A stretch of DNA of 64,000 bases from Ramlibacter humi (lineage in GTDB: Bacteria > Pseudomonadota > Gammaproteobacteria > Burkholderiales > Burkholderiaceae_C): assembly GCF_004681975.1 (NCBI RefSeq), contig NZ_SMLK01000004.1, positions 1 through 64,000 of the forward strand. Direction: 5' to 3'. The notes below the pieces were generated by a model. The model ran no database searches, was not told where the DNA came from, and saw only the letters and a program-made list of their open reading frames with translations. Below are positions 45,483-54,028 of this stretch, one piece after another (within the stretch, counting starts at the first letter, position 1; each line of letters starts with the position of its first letter). Position numbers and translations under genes: made by a program.

Positions 45483-45978
45483 AGGCCCTCCCGACGATGT
45501 CGTCCTGCCGGATCAAGCCCACCACGCGGTAGCGCGAATCGAAGCTGTCCTCCGACTGGCCGGCCACGAACAGGTGCCCGGCGGGAATGCGGCCCGCATC
45601 GATGGGTTCCAGCGGCACCCCTTTGGACGACACGGGCTTGGCCCGCCCCACCACGGCGCCGGACACGCTCACCAAGCGGTCCGGGCCGACTTCGACCGCA
45701 TCGCCGGGCAAGCCCGCCACGATCTTCACGAGCTGGCTCCCGCGCCGGACAATCCCGCCGCGGCCGTCCCAGCGAAACGCCACGTACTGCCCGCGCGCAT
45801 CCGGCTGCAGGCCGCGAACGACGAGCAGCACACGCGCCTTGATGCTCGGACTCTCGTTGATGCCGACGCGCAAGTACTGGCGCGCGAAAAAGGCCGTGGC
45901 GCCGCAAATGGCCGCGAGCAGCAACCACTGGCGCGGCGTCAGGCTGCCTCGACGCGTGAAGAAATGTCGCAGCGCCAT
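45469..45978 (-). CDS. TraF-type signal peptidase of the secretion locus (S26 family)
   Basis: A 169-residue protein with one N-terminal membrane helix (about 18-32). The catalytic Ser is likely S45 in NESPSIKARVL, and the Lys is K85 in QLVKIVAGLPGD, the S26C motif. Such enzymes process the conjugative pilin in systems like RP4 (TraF), R27 and SXT. Its ATG overlaps the TrbI-like stop by one base (TGATG). The presence of this enzyme, and the absence of TraQ/TraX genes, separates this locus from classical F. Confidence 0.85.
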   Translation of the reverse strand: MALRHFFTRRGSLTPRQWLLLAAICGATAFFARQYLRVGINESPSIKARVLLVVRGLQPDARGQYVAFRWDGRGGIVRRGSQLVKIVAGLPGDAVEVGPDRLVSVSGAVVGRAKPVSSKGVPLEPIDAGRIPAGHLFVAGQSEDSFDSRYRVVGLIRQDDIVGRAYVLF

Positions 45979-46352
45979 CACCGTCCGAGTTCCGCCCGCA
46001 GTTGATCGAGCACTTCCGCGGTGTAGTCGTCGATGCCGGCGCCGGCAACCACCAGGCTCCTGGCCACCAGCACGCACCGGCAGCGTGCCCTCACCGCCTC
46101 CACCGCCTGGTCGACCTTGGCGGGATAACCGGCCGCCGACTCCACGGCGGCCTTGCGTTCTTCGTCGGAGATGTCCTTCTTGACAAGAAGTTCGCTCACC
46201 TGCCTGTGCTTGGCCTGCAGCACGGCGCGGGCATCGACGGTCGCGATGCGCTGTGCCTGCGTGCGCTGGTACCAGGCGTTGACTCCCACGAGCGCGCTGC
46301 ACACCAGGCTGGCGACAGCCACCACGATCCATTCGCGCAACGTCAGCCTCAT
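45978..46352 (-). CDS. trbI: TrbI-like (F type) small transfer protein
   Basis: A 124-residue protein with one N-terminal membrane helix (8-28) and a helical, periplasmic domain (VLQAKHRQVSELLVKKDISD). Size, topology and position right after TraC match F-type TrbI, which influences pilus retraction. Sequence similarity in this family is weak, so the name rests largely on context. ATG 46352 overlaps the TraC stop (ATGA). Confidence 0.65.
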   Translation of the reverse strand: MRLTLREWIVVAVASLVCSALVGVNAWYQRTQAQRIATVDARAVLQAKHRQVSELLVKKDISDEERKAAVESAAGYPAKVDQAVEAVRARCRCVLVARSLVVAGAGIDDYTAEVLDQLRAELGR

Positions 46353-48940
46353 TCCTTGCCCCTCGCGCGCAGCACGTCGACCAGCGCTTCGTGCAGGCTC
46401 ATGCCCGCTTCGCGGCGCCGCCTGACTTCGGTGAAGTCGGCCGGGTTGGAACTGGAGCGCAGCAGGTTGTAGGGATCCATGTAGCAGCGCGCCACGGCCT
46501 TGCCGCTGGGCCCGCTGATCAGCACCTCGGAGAACACGTCCTTCTCGGTGCGCAGGCTTTGCAGCATCTTGAAAAAGCCCGGGTCGTCCTTGAACTGGCC
46601 GTTGGCCTTCATGGCTTCCAGCGATTCCGACTTCTGGCGCAGATAGCAACGCCAGTCGCTGTTCTTGAGCGCCGAGCTGGCGGCGGTGCTCATCTCGTAG
46701 TCCGACATGTTCTGGGTCGCGGTGATGAACGAGCCGCCGTACTTGCGGGCGCGCCGGTAGCCGGCGTCGATGAACTTGGCGGAGGCGGCCGAGTCGCTGC
46801 CGCCCTGCGCGCCCAGAAGGTCCCAGGCCTCGTCGATGATCACGATCTTGCGCTGGGCCCGGTCGCTCAGGTACATGTCGTGCGTGATCCGGAACATCAT
46901 GATGTACAGGATCACGGTGCGCAGGTCCTTCTTGGTGTTGAGCTCCTCCATCTCGAGCACCGTGAACCTGTTCTTGAAGCCAATGTTGGCCGGCCCGTCG
47001 AAGTAGCGGCCGTAGGCGCCGTGCCGGGTGAAGGGATGCAGCAGCGAAGCCAGGTCCTTCACGCGCTGGTCGTACTGCTCGTCGTCGTCGATCTTTCCCG
47101 TCTTGACCAGATCGTGGATGTCGGTCATGCAGGCTTCGTTGCCGCGCTGCTCCCAGACCCTGGCCACGGCCCTGGCGATGAGGGAGTAGGTGAAGTTGTC
47201 CAGTTCCTGCTTGGGCGACACCATCAGGGCGATGAGCGGCTGCAGCAGCTCCATCTCCTCGTCGATGTCGGCGACATAGGTGAACGGGTTGACGCACATG
47301 TGGCGCTCGGGGGTGAACTCGATGAAGTCGCCGTCGAAGGCCTCGCACAGGTTCACGTAAGAGCGGCCGACGTCGATGATCCACACCTTGCCGCCGACGC
47401 TGGCGTAGGAAGACGCGATGTCGTTGACGAACACCGACTTGCCCGAGCCCGAGGCGCCGGCGATGGCGACGTTGTAGTTGCCCTGGTTGTTGTCGAACAG
47501 GTCGAAAGAGATCAGCTGCCCGCGGCGGCCGGCCAGCATCATCACCGGCGTGGGCGTGCCCTTCCACTCCCCGATGAACGGCGCCAGGTGCACCGCGTTG
47601 TGCGTGGTCTTGGTCGCATACAGCTTGAGCACGTTGATGTCCTTGAACATCTGCCGCGACAGCGTCATGGGCAGGCTCATGAGAAGCCCCGGCAGCTGGA
47701 TCATCTCCATCGAACTCTGGTCGAAGCCCTTGGCCGCCCAGATCGACCGCACCACCTGGTCCTCTCTTGCCAGCGTTTCGTTGTTGGCGAAGAGGGTGAC
47801 GGTGTGGTACAGGTCGATCAGCTGGCCGCCCTGGTCCAGCGAGCGGAGCGCGGCGTCCCAGTCGCGCTTTTGCCGGGCGAAGGCCGGCATGAACTTGGCG
47901 ATCGGCGATTCGGCGTTCTGCGTCGCCCGGGCCTGCTTGAGCTGCACCCTGTTCTTCATCGCGTCGCGGTTCGGCACGCGGGCTCCGATGCAGACGATGA
48001 AGGGGCAGCCGTACTGCAACGCGCTCTGGAACACGTCGCCGATCAGGAAGTTCATGCCCCACAGGGCGAAGCTCTCCGGATAGTTCCGCACCGTGAGCGT
48101 GCGGATGGCCACGTGGTCGTCGGTGTCGGCACTCCAAAGAACGACCTTGTCCTTGCGCACCGAGGTGCGGGTGTCCAGGGCCACCAGCTGATGGCGGATC
48201 TCCTTGTAGGGGTCGTAGCGAAGCTTGGCACTCGGCCCATAGAGACGGCGCGGATTGAGCAGGTCGGCGCACCAGTTGACCAGGTCGGTCGCGGACCACC
48301 GGCGCGTCGGCAGATTCGCGGCCTTCAGCGTGGACTCCACGCCGGAGCGCAGCATTTCCAGGTTGTCCAGAAAGACCCGGTCTTCCGGATCCCCGTCCAT
48401 GGTCACGCTGAGCACGCAACGGAAGTTGCGCACCAGACTGCCCACGGACGGAGCGAAGCTCTTCTTGCGAGCCTGGCCCAGGTACGCGGCGCGGCGCCGG
48501 GCCATTTCGCGGTAGGGGTTGCCGCCTTGGGCATCGCGTCCCTGCAGGTAGTCGCCCAGCTGCTCGTCGGGAATGCGCTGCTCGATGTAAGCCTCGAACA
48601 TGTCCTCCAGCCGGGGCGAACCCAGCAGCTGGATCTGGATGCCGGTGTCCGCCGGCGCGTTGTTGAACAGGCCGGCCAGGATCTGTCCCATCTCCTGGTC
48701 CGCGCCGGTCTGCGGATGGACTTCCAGTGCGAACGCGACGCCGTCGTCGTTGACGAAGACGCTGCGCTCGTCGATGTACGCCGAGTACTTGAGCCATGAC
48801 CCCAGCATCGCGGTCGCGCGCTCGTTGGCGTCGACGGTGGGATGGCCCCCGGCAGGGCGCCGCAGCGCTTCCAGCAGGTCGCGCAACCCGCCGAACAGCG
48901 GCGGCGGCCGATCGGCCCCGGGCATCGCAGCCTCGGCCAT
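46349..48940 (-). CDS. traC: TraC/VirB4-type secretion ATPase
   Basis: An 863-residue cytoplasmic ATPase that powers pilus assembly. Walker A is GASGSGKS (about 493-500), Walker B VIIDEAWDLL (about 695-705), and there is an ATQNMSDYE motif near the end. The N-terminal TraC domain holds the GGLRDLLEALRR region. ATG 48940 follows CAGGAGCCCAGTGAA and starts one base after the TraV stop; ATG 48973 would overlap TraV. The length is normal for TraC. Confidence 0.95.
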   Translation of the reverse strand: MAEAAMPGADRPPPLFGGLRDLLEALRRPAGGHPTVDANERATAMLGSWLKYSAYIDERSVFVNDDGVAFALEVHPQTGADQEMGQILAGLFNNAPADTGIQIQLLGSPRLEDMFEAYIEQRIPDEQLGDYLQGRDAQGGNPYREMARRRAAYLGQARKKSFAPSVGSLVRNFRCVLSVTMDGDPEDRVFLDNLEMLRSGVESTLKAANLPTRRWSATDLVNWCADLLNPRRLYGPSAKLRYDPYKEIRHQLVALDTRTSVRKDKVVLWSADTDDHVAIRTLTVRNYPESFALWGMNFLIGDVFQSALQYGCPFIVCIGARVPNRDAMKNRVQLKQARATQNAESPIAKFMPAFARQKRDWDAALRSLDQGGQLIDLYHTVTLFANNETLAREDQVVRSIWAAKGFDQSSMEMIQLPGLLMSLPMTLSRQMFKDINVLKLYATKTTHNAVHLAPFIGEWKGTPTPVMMLAGRRGQLISFDLFDNNQGNYNVAIAGASGSGKSVFVNDIASSYASVGGKVWIIDVGRSYVNLCEAFDGDFIEFTPERHMCVNPFTYVADIDEEMELLQPLIALMVSPKQELDNFTYSLIARAVARVWEQRGNEACMTDIHDLVKTGKIDDDEQYDQRVKDLASLLHPFTRHGAYGRYFDGPANIGFKNRFTVLEMEELNTKKDLRTVILYIMMFRITHDMYLSDRAQRKIVIIDEAWDLLGAQGGSDSAASAKFIDAGYRRARKYGGSFITATQNMSDYEMSTAASSALKNSDWRCYLRQKSESLEAMKANGQFKDDPGFFKMLQSLRTEKDVFSEVLISGPSGKAVARCYMDPYNLLRSSSNPADFTEVRRRREAGMSLHEALVDVLRARGKE

Positions 48941-48941
48941 T

Positions 48942-49556
48942 TCACTGGGCTCCTGCGCTGTCGGCCGGGGCAAGCTTGTCCAATTCCCTGGCGAACGTGC
49001 TCTTGCCGGACTGGCTGTCCACGCTTGACTGGCCGGACACGGCGTCGCCCTGCAGCAGCGAGGTGCCCGCCGTGGCGGTTGGCTGGCTGCGGTCGCGCGC
49101 GCGTTCCAGCAGCCAGCGGCCGGAATCCAGGGTGATGTAGAGGTAGGCCTGGTCGTGCAGGTCGCCGTCGCTGTCCTCCCAGGGTGCGACCCAGATCCGC
49201 ATCATCCGCGGCACGGCGCGCACACCGCCGCCGGGCGCCACGTCCCCGGCGCGCTTGCCGACCGCGGCGGTGGACCGCGCGGTCGGCGCGGACCCCGCCA
49301 CGGCGGCCGGGACCTTGTCCTCGATCACGAGCCGCGTCTGTCCGTTGGGCGCTCCGCCTCCTTGCGAACCTTCGCCGCGCCCGGGCGTGCGCAGTGCCGG
49401 CAGGTTGTTGGCCAGGGAGTTGTAGTACACGCCGGCCGTCGTCATGCATTGGACGCCTTCGGGCGCCTGGCAAGCAAAATCAGGGCGGCTGTCGATGCCG
49501 GTGACGGCGCAACCGCCCAGGGCAACGGCAGCCGCGAGGGCAAATACCGATCTCAT
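48942..49556 (-). CDS. traV: TraV-like outer-membrane lipoprotein
   Basis: A 204-residue lipoprotein. The lipobox is ALGGC, and the next conserved part is GIDSRPDFACQAPEGVQCMT, the TraV pattern with two Cys. The middle is Gly/Pro-rich and the C terminus polar. With TraK and TraB it forms the envelope-spanning core (VirB7/9/10 equivalents). Its ATG overlaps the DsbC-like stop (ATGA at 49553-49556). Confidence 0.88.
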   Translation of the reverse strand: MRSVFALAAAVALGGCAVTGIDSRPDFACQAPEGVQCMTTAGVYYNSLANNLPALRTPGRGEGSQGGGAPNGQTRLVIEDKVPAAVAGSAPTARSTAAVGKRAGDVAPGGGVRAVPRMMRIWVAPWEDSDGDLHDQAYLYITLDSGRWLLERARDRSQPTATAGTSLLQGDAVSGQSSVDSQSGKSTFARELDKLAPADSAGAQ

Positions 49557-50293
49557 CGTGTGACCTCTTGGAATTGCTTGGTCAGGGTTTCCGCGGACTG
49601 GTAGCCCACCAGCATCTGCCCGTCCGCGCGAAGCAAGGTGGGGGTGCCGCGGATGCCCAAGGCACGAGCCATGCGGACGTTGTCTTCGATCGGCGTGCTG
49701 CAGGCGGTTTCGGGAGCAGCCAACCTGCGGCCCGCCAGCGCCTGCTTCCAGGCGGCAGCTCTGTCGGCCGAGCACCAGACGGTGCGGGCGATCTCGCGCG
49801 AGTCGGGCGACAGCACCGGAAAGAGGAAGGTGTAGATCGTCACGTCTTTCAGCCTGGCGAGTTCCGGCTCCAGCGACCGGCAATGGGGGCACTGCGGATC
49901 GCTGAAGACATAGAGCTTGTTTGCGCCGCTGCCGTGTACCGTCTTGATGGCGCTGGCCTCGGCCGAGTCGATCAGCTCACGCAGCACGGCGGCCGGTGCC
50001 TTGCCGGCTTGCGGACTTGGCGCCGCGGCATCAGGAGCCGACGCCGCCTGCATGTCATGCAGGCGGCCAAAGATCACATAGCGTCCGGAGGCATCGGCAT
50101 ACAACACTTCGCTGCCTGCCTTGACCTCGTAGAGCGATGCGATGGGCGACCGATGCGCGGATTCGATCGCCGCGCCCGGATAGGCGGCTTGCAGCCTGGC
50201 CAGCACCGCCTGGTCCGTCTCTGTCGTCGTGCCTTGGCAGGCAGCACAGGTGAGCGCTGCCGCCGCGCCAAGGGCGGTCCATCGGTATGCCAC
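49553..50293 (-). CDS. DsbC-like disulfide isomerase of the secretion locus
   Basis: A 246-residue protein with a short N-terminal hydrophobic stretch, possibly a lipoprotein signal (CAAC). It has a DsbC-type dimerisation domain (SLYEVKAGSEVLYADASGRY) and a thioredoxin domain with CPHC (135-138) in FSDPQCPHCRSLEPEL. It would isomerise disulfides in the Cys-rich TraU, TraH and TraV. GTG 50293 follows CAGGAGCAGTAGCC. SXT- and R27-like loci carry a similar gene at this place. Confidence 0.88.
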   Translation of the reverse strand: MAYRWTALGAAAALTCAACQGTTTETDQAVLARLQAAYPGAAIESAHRSPIASLYEVKAGSEVLYADASGRYVIFGRLHDMQAASAPDAAAPSPQAGKAPAAVLRELIDSAEASAIKTVHGSGANKLYVFSDPQCPHCRSLEPELARLKDVTIYTFLFPVLSPDSREIARTVWCSADRAAAWKQALAGRRLAAPETACSTPIEDNVRMARALGIRGTPTLLRADGQMLVGYQSAETLTKQFQEVTR

Positions 50294-50295
50294 GG

Positions 50296-51672
50296 CTACT
50301 GCTCCTGCGGCACTTTGGCCGTCTTGCGCAACGCGAGTTGCCGGCGGCTCAACGCGCTGGCGTCGCCCGGCTGGGCCGGGTCGCCGGCGTCGGCCTTGTA
50401 CAGGCCCTTCATGCTCATGCCCTTGTTCAGCGCGATATCGACCACCCGTCCTGCATCGACCTCGATCACGGGGAAGATGCGTTCCGCCAGCTTGATGTAG
50501 TACTCCGTCAGGCGGTCCAGGCCTTTGGTGACGCCTTCGCCGACCCCCGCCCGGAATTCCTTGCCCGGCCTGGGCACCTGCACGACGGACGTGCCTCCAA
50601 ATCCTCCGGTATAGGTGTCGACGGAGGACTCCTTGATGGCCGAGCCCAGGCCGGCCATCACGCCCGACAGGATGGCGTTGGCGATCGCCTGGCCCTGCTT
50701 GCTGACCACCCGGCCGCGGATGCCCGCCTTGCCGTCGTCGCCTATGGCCCAGCCGGCGATGGGCACGTCGATGACCTGGCCCTTGCGATTCACGCAGGAC
50801 AAGGATTCGGTGCGCAGATAGGCCCGCTCGCTGCTCATGTCGCCATAGCCGGCGGCGACCACGAAGCATTCCTTCACCTGCGCCCGGAAACGATTGGGCA
50901 GGATGGCGTTGTCGAGCAGCCGCAGCAGCACCGGGTGCGGATTGGCCTGAACCTGGCCGCCGGTGGGCGCGTCCAGGCCGCTGAGCATGACCGCCTGGAA
51001 GAACGAGCCGGCGGGAATGTAGTCTTCGCGGGTCAAGTCGACGGCCTTCGCCGCCGGGACTGGGGCCGCGGCGGCAGCCGGGACCGCAGGGGTGGCCGGC
51101 ACTGCCGCCGTTCCACCCGTAGTCGATGGCTGGCCCGTTTCGCCTCCCCGGGGCCGGGAGTCCGCGGCACTGCCCATGACCATCGTGGTGGCGATCTTGT
51201 TGGACGCGCCCTCCGGCTCCGCGGGAACGCCTTGCGCCGAAGTTCCGATGGCCGAAGCCGCCCGCGAAGGCTGGGCCGCGGCGGGCATGGGCGGCGGGGC
51301 GCCCAGCGGCGGCATGAAGGCGTCCGCGGGCACGCCAGGCTTGTTGTCCCTCGCCTTCTCCTTTTCTTCCAGACGCTGGAGACGATCCTCCAGCGCTCGC
51401 TTGTCCTTTTCCAGCGATGCGATCTGGTCGCCGGCCGCGCCGATCCAGGCTTCCTTCGGATCGACGCGCGCGCCGGGTGCGGCGATGCTGGTCTTGCGCG
51501 CGGGTTCCTTCTTGGCGGACTTGGGCTCCTCCTTGGAGCCGCTGAAGATCGTCGTGAAGAAAGTGGCGAGCATCACCACGATGACGATGATCGTGATCAG
51601 GAACAGCTGCTTCTTCTTCACGTCCGAAGGCGTTTCCAGGGTGCCGGCGGGGCCGGCTTTGCTGTCCGTCAC
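50296..51672 (-). CDS. traB: TraB/VirB10-type core channel protein
   Basis: A 458-residue inner-membrane-anchored protein. One helix (about 20-40: QLFLITIIVIVVMLATFFTT), a coiled coil (about 78-105), a Pro/Ala-rich linker crossing the periplasm, and a C-terminal VirB10-like beta domain (DYIPAGSFFQAVMLSGLDAP, GKAGIRGRVVSKQGQAIANA). GTG 51672 has a good GGGGGAGTGAC site and starts one base after the TraK stop. It forms the energised core with TraK and TraV. Confidence 0.92.
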   Translation of the reverse strand: MTDSKAGPAGTLETPSDVKKKQLFLITIIVIVVMLATFFTTIFSGSKEEPKSAKKEPARKTSIAAPGARVDPKEAWIGAAGDQIASLEKDKRALEDRLQRLEEKEKARDNKPGVPADAFMPPLGAPPPMPAAAQPSRAASAIGTSAQGVPAEPEGASNKIATTMVMGSAADSRPRGGETGQPSTTGGTAAVPATPAVPAAAAAPVPAAKAVDLTREDYIPAGSFFQAVMLSGLDAPTGGQVQANPHPVLLRLLDNAILPNRFRAQVKECFVVAAGYGDMSSERAYLRTESLSCVNRKGQVIDVPIAGWAIGDDGKAGIRGRVVSKQGQAIANAILSGVMAGLGSAIKESSVDTYTGGFGGTSVVQVPRPGKEFRAGVGEGVTKGLDRLTEYYIKLAERIFPVIEVDAGRVVDIALNKGMSMKGLYKADAGDPAQPGDASALSRRQLALRKTAKVPQEQ

Positions 51673-51673
51673 G

Positions 51674-52441
51674 TCACTCCCCCGAAGAATGAACCACCAC
51701 CGCCACCGTCGCACCGCCCGGCGGCAGCTCCACCTCTTCGACCGCGACCGCCAGCGCATCCGGAGTGCGCAGCTTTCGCTCGTCGAGCACGATGGTCCTG
51801 TCGGTGGGATTCGTGATGACGTAGCGGCGTCCGCTCAGGCCACGCGCCGAGGTGACGGTGAGCTGATGGAAGACCTGCAGCGAATCCACGGGCGGCAATG
51901 CCTTGCCGGCGTGGCTGACCTCGTAGACGGACTCGTCCACGGCTTGCCCCGCGGCGGCAATCACGATGTCCTTGATGGACCGCACTTGCTCCTGTGCAGG
52001 TGCGTGCGGATCCTGTGCCTTGCGTTTGGGCGCCGGCGCGGGAGGCGGCGCGGGCGTCCTGAGCACGATGGTCCTCGCGCCGCGCCCCTTCTCGATCCTG
52101 ACGTTGACCGGGATGGTGAGCGTTTCAGTGACGAGAAAGAGGGCCGTGACGCCCGACGTTTTCAAAGGCTGGATCGTCACCTCGCTCTTGTCGGGGTCGG
52201 CTTCGGCCGCCAGTTCGCGCTGCAGGTGGCGCACCTTCAGCAGCTTCGCGCCTTCCGTCCTGAACAGGGTGAGGCCGTCGGCAGGCACGTCCACCGTGAT
52301 GGTCCGCTCCGCCTCCACCTCCAGAACCTGTTGTGCCGACGCCGGGCGGACGCTAGCCAGAAGCGCCAGCGCGCACAGCACCAGCATCGCCGTCACCCGC
52401 GGGCGCCTGGTCCCGATTGACTTCCTTGATGGACTTGACAT
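51674..52441 (-). CDS. traK: TraK-like secretin-type core protein (VirB9 equivalent)
   Basis: About 255 residues from ATG 52441; ATG 52387 (MLVLCALALLASV) would give a shorter leader, and either start overlaps TraE. The signal ends ASA. The mature protein has the N-terminal TraK strands VEAERTITVDVPADGLTLFR and the C-terminal YVITNPTDRTIVLDERKL. It is exported to the outer-membrane complex with TraV and TraB. The 3' half of TraE is read in another frame through the signal-peptide region. Confidence 0.82.
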   Translation of the reverse strand: MSSPSRKSIGTRRPRVTAMLVLCALALLASVRPASAQQVLEVEAERTITVDVPADGLTLFRTEGAKLLKVRHLQRELAAEADPDKSEVTIQPLKTSGVTALFLVTETLTIPVNVRIEKGRGARTIVLRTPAPPPAPAPKRKAQDPHAPAQEQVRSIKDIVIAAAGQAVDESVYEVSHAGKALPPVDSLQVFHQLTVTSARGLSGRRYVITNPTDRTIVLDERKLRTPDALAVAVEEVELPPGGATVAVVVHSSGE

Positions 52442-52967
52442 ACAGCTTTCCATGAACAACTTCGAACGCGATCTCGAGAAATGCCTCGCGGGTCCCGATG
52501 GGTTTTTCATTGACGTACGTCGTCAGCTTGCCTTGGACGACCACCGACTGCCGCTTCTCGTCGACTTCGTATCCCCGCGGCACATAGGTCTGGGAGACGT
52601 TCTCGCGCCGCAACTTCTCCGCGGCATAGCTCATGTCCTGCTTGAGCTGGCCGTGGCTGGCCGGGCTCACGTACTCCAGCAATTGCCTGGACTGGTATTC
52701 CACGGTCGACGGTGAAACCTGCAAGGAGAGATAGGCGACATAGCCGGCCATCTGCTCCAGGTAGCTCGCGCTGGCATGGCTCTTCTCGACCCAGAATGAC
52801 TTTTCCACGCTGGGCGGCACCACCACCGTTCGGCCGCTGCCGGCCAACGCGATCACTGCCCAGGCCAATGCCACATTGGCCAGCACGGACAGGCCGAGAA
52901 GCAGCATCTGCAGTGCGATCGTGGTTTGCGATGCCTCCAGCGACTTCTTGCGCAGATCGAACTTCAA
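52353..52967 (-). CDS. traE: TraE-like inner-membrane protein (VirB5/8-like)
   Basis: A 204-residue protein with one N-terminal helix (about 20-43) and a periplasmic VirB8-like domain (YVAYLSLQVSPSTVEYQSRQ, VNEKPIGTREAFLEIAFEV). TTG 52967 is taken as the start because GGGAG lies eight bases before it and TTGA overlaps the TraL stop; no ATG fits. It is an inner-membrane assembly factor. Confidence 0.85.
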   Translation of the reverse strand: MKFDLRKKSLEASQTTIALQMLLLGLSVLANVALAWAVIALAGSGRTVVVPPSVEKSFWVEKSHASASYLEQMAGYVAYLSLQVSPSTVEYQSRQLLEYVSPASHGQLKQDMSYAAEKLRRENVSQTYVPRGYEVDEKRQSVVVQGKLTTYVNEKPIGTREAFLEIAFEVVHGKLYVKSIKEVNRDQAPAGDGDAGAVRAGASG

Positions 52968-53251
52968 CCGTTCATCTCCCGGATGTGGGAGGGCGGCATC
53001 GCGTCCATCCCAGAGGTCATCGGCAGGTACCAGTAGGCCAGGTGGATCGTGTAGGCCGGGTGCCGTCCCGACTTGGCCTTGCCGAACCAGTAGCCGCCGC
53101 AGCCTGCCGCGAGAAATCCAAGCGTCGTCGATCCCACCAGCAGGCCAAGCATGAGAAACGCCAGGAAGATGCAGGCCACATCCATGTCCCAGAAGAACAG
53201 GCGCGGCACATCGTTGAGCCGGCGTGGGATGTAGTAGTCCTGGTCATCCAT
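52964..53251 (-). CDS. traL: TraL-like small membrane protein (VirB3-like)
   Basis: A 95-residue protein with the TraL pattern YYIPRRLNDVPRLFFWDMDV followed by two membrane helices (about 25-58). It helps place TraC at the inner membrane and act on the pilin. The start ATG 53251 lies 17 bases after the pilin stop, and the stop overlaps the TraE start. Confidence 0.88.
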   Translation of the reverse strand: MDDQDYYIPRRLNDVPRLFFWDMDVACIFLAFLMLGLLVGSTTLGFLAAGCGGYWFGKAKSGRHPAYTIHLAYWYLPMTSGMDAMPPSHIREMNG

Positions 53252-53267
53252 GGACGATCCACGGTTC

Positions 53268-53618
53268 TCAGATGACGGCGCCGATGACGGTATCCAGCAG
53301 GTTCGGCATCACGGCGATCATGATCGCGATGCCGACGCCGCCGAGAGCCATCATGAAGTTCTGCTTGATGGCGCCATAGAAGAGACCGATCACGAACGCA
53401 AACAAGGCGATCAGCTTTCCGAGATAGCCGCTGACCCACGCCTGGAGGTCCGTATAAAGCTTCTCGAACTCCTTCGCCCCACCGGTTCCCGCCGCGTTCG
53501 CTGCGCCGACGAGCAAGAGGTATGCCGCGGCGATCAGAAGAACGACCATGGCAATGTGCTCGAGCCGCCCATGCTTATGGCCGTCTCGCTGGTTCATTGG
53601 TGAACCGCAGATATACAT
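53268..53618 (-). CDS. traA: TraA-like pilin precursor
   Basis: About 116 residues from ATG 53618, which follows AAGGGGTGGAG; GTG 53624 and ATG 53597 are possible. A leader with a hydrophobic stretch ends at an AANAAG-type site, and the mature part has two hydrophobic helices (GYLGKLIALFAFVIGLFYGA and MALGGVGIAIMIAVM). Length, charge and position as the first gene, directly before traL, fit F-type TraA/TrbC-like pilins. The signal peptidase in the operon would process it. Confidence 0.8.
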   Translation of the reverse strand: MYICGSPMNQRDGHKHGRLEHIAMVVLLIAAAYLLLVGAANAAGTGGAKEFEKLYTDLQAWVSGYLGKLIALFAFVIGLFYGAIKQNFMMALGGVGIAIMIAVMPNLLDTVIGAVI

Positions 53619-54028
53619 CTCCACCCCTTCTTAACTAAAGATTGAATTTTCAGCTCTTCAATTCCTCCTGTCTGTAGGAATGGACTAAACGTATGCATGA
53701 GCAAACGCATCATTCGCGCGACAGCGGTCGGGCGGCCTTCTTCTGTTTATGCTTGTTCTTGTCCTGCCCCTGTGTTTGCATGATTCGCGTTGCCATCCCC
53801 GATCTCTAAAGTGGCGCCCAGGCCACCGAGTAAGTTCCTGACGGAATTGGCGGCTCACAGCCATCAGGCGAAGACTCATGCGTCTTTTCCAGTGGAGGGT
53901 TTGGTGCCGGTTCCCCTCTTAGCCACTTGCTTCGGTTGAAGCAGGTGTTTAAGAGGGTCACCGGCACCGACGAGACCCCCCACAACGGACTGCAGGTAGA
54001 GCTGCAGAGGTGCCATGGAGAAGTACAG
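53619..54028. other. Intergenic gap at the right edge of the secretion island
   Basis: About 400 bases between the divergent traA and lipoprotein genes. The first 100 bases are AT-richer and hold ATTGAA-N10-TTCAAT (53641-53662), a possible operator next to the operon start. No convincing -35/-10 pair was recognised for either direction. From 53903 the gap contains the long palindrome described separately. No ORF with a ribosome site was found. Confidence 0.55.
53903..53968. repeat. Long palindrome at the right edge of the secretion island
   Basis: A 66-base imperfect palindrome. The outer arms GGTGCCGG / CCGGCACC, the middle arms CCCTCTTA / TAAGAGGG and the inner arms CACTTGCTTC / GAAGCAGGTG close on a GGTT loop. 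The stem is about 30 pairs with a few mismatches. No T-run follows on either strand. The left arm contains CTTAGCCACT, also found in the palindrome at 34466-34518. The lipoprotein gene starts 61 bases downstream. Confidence 0.85.

Noticed and set aside
46391-48799. Long plus-strand frame opposite traC
   Set aside because: It is antisense to a clear VirB4/TraC ATPase, with no domain or start signal.
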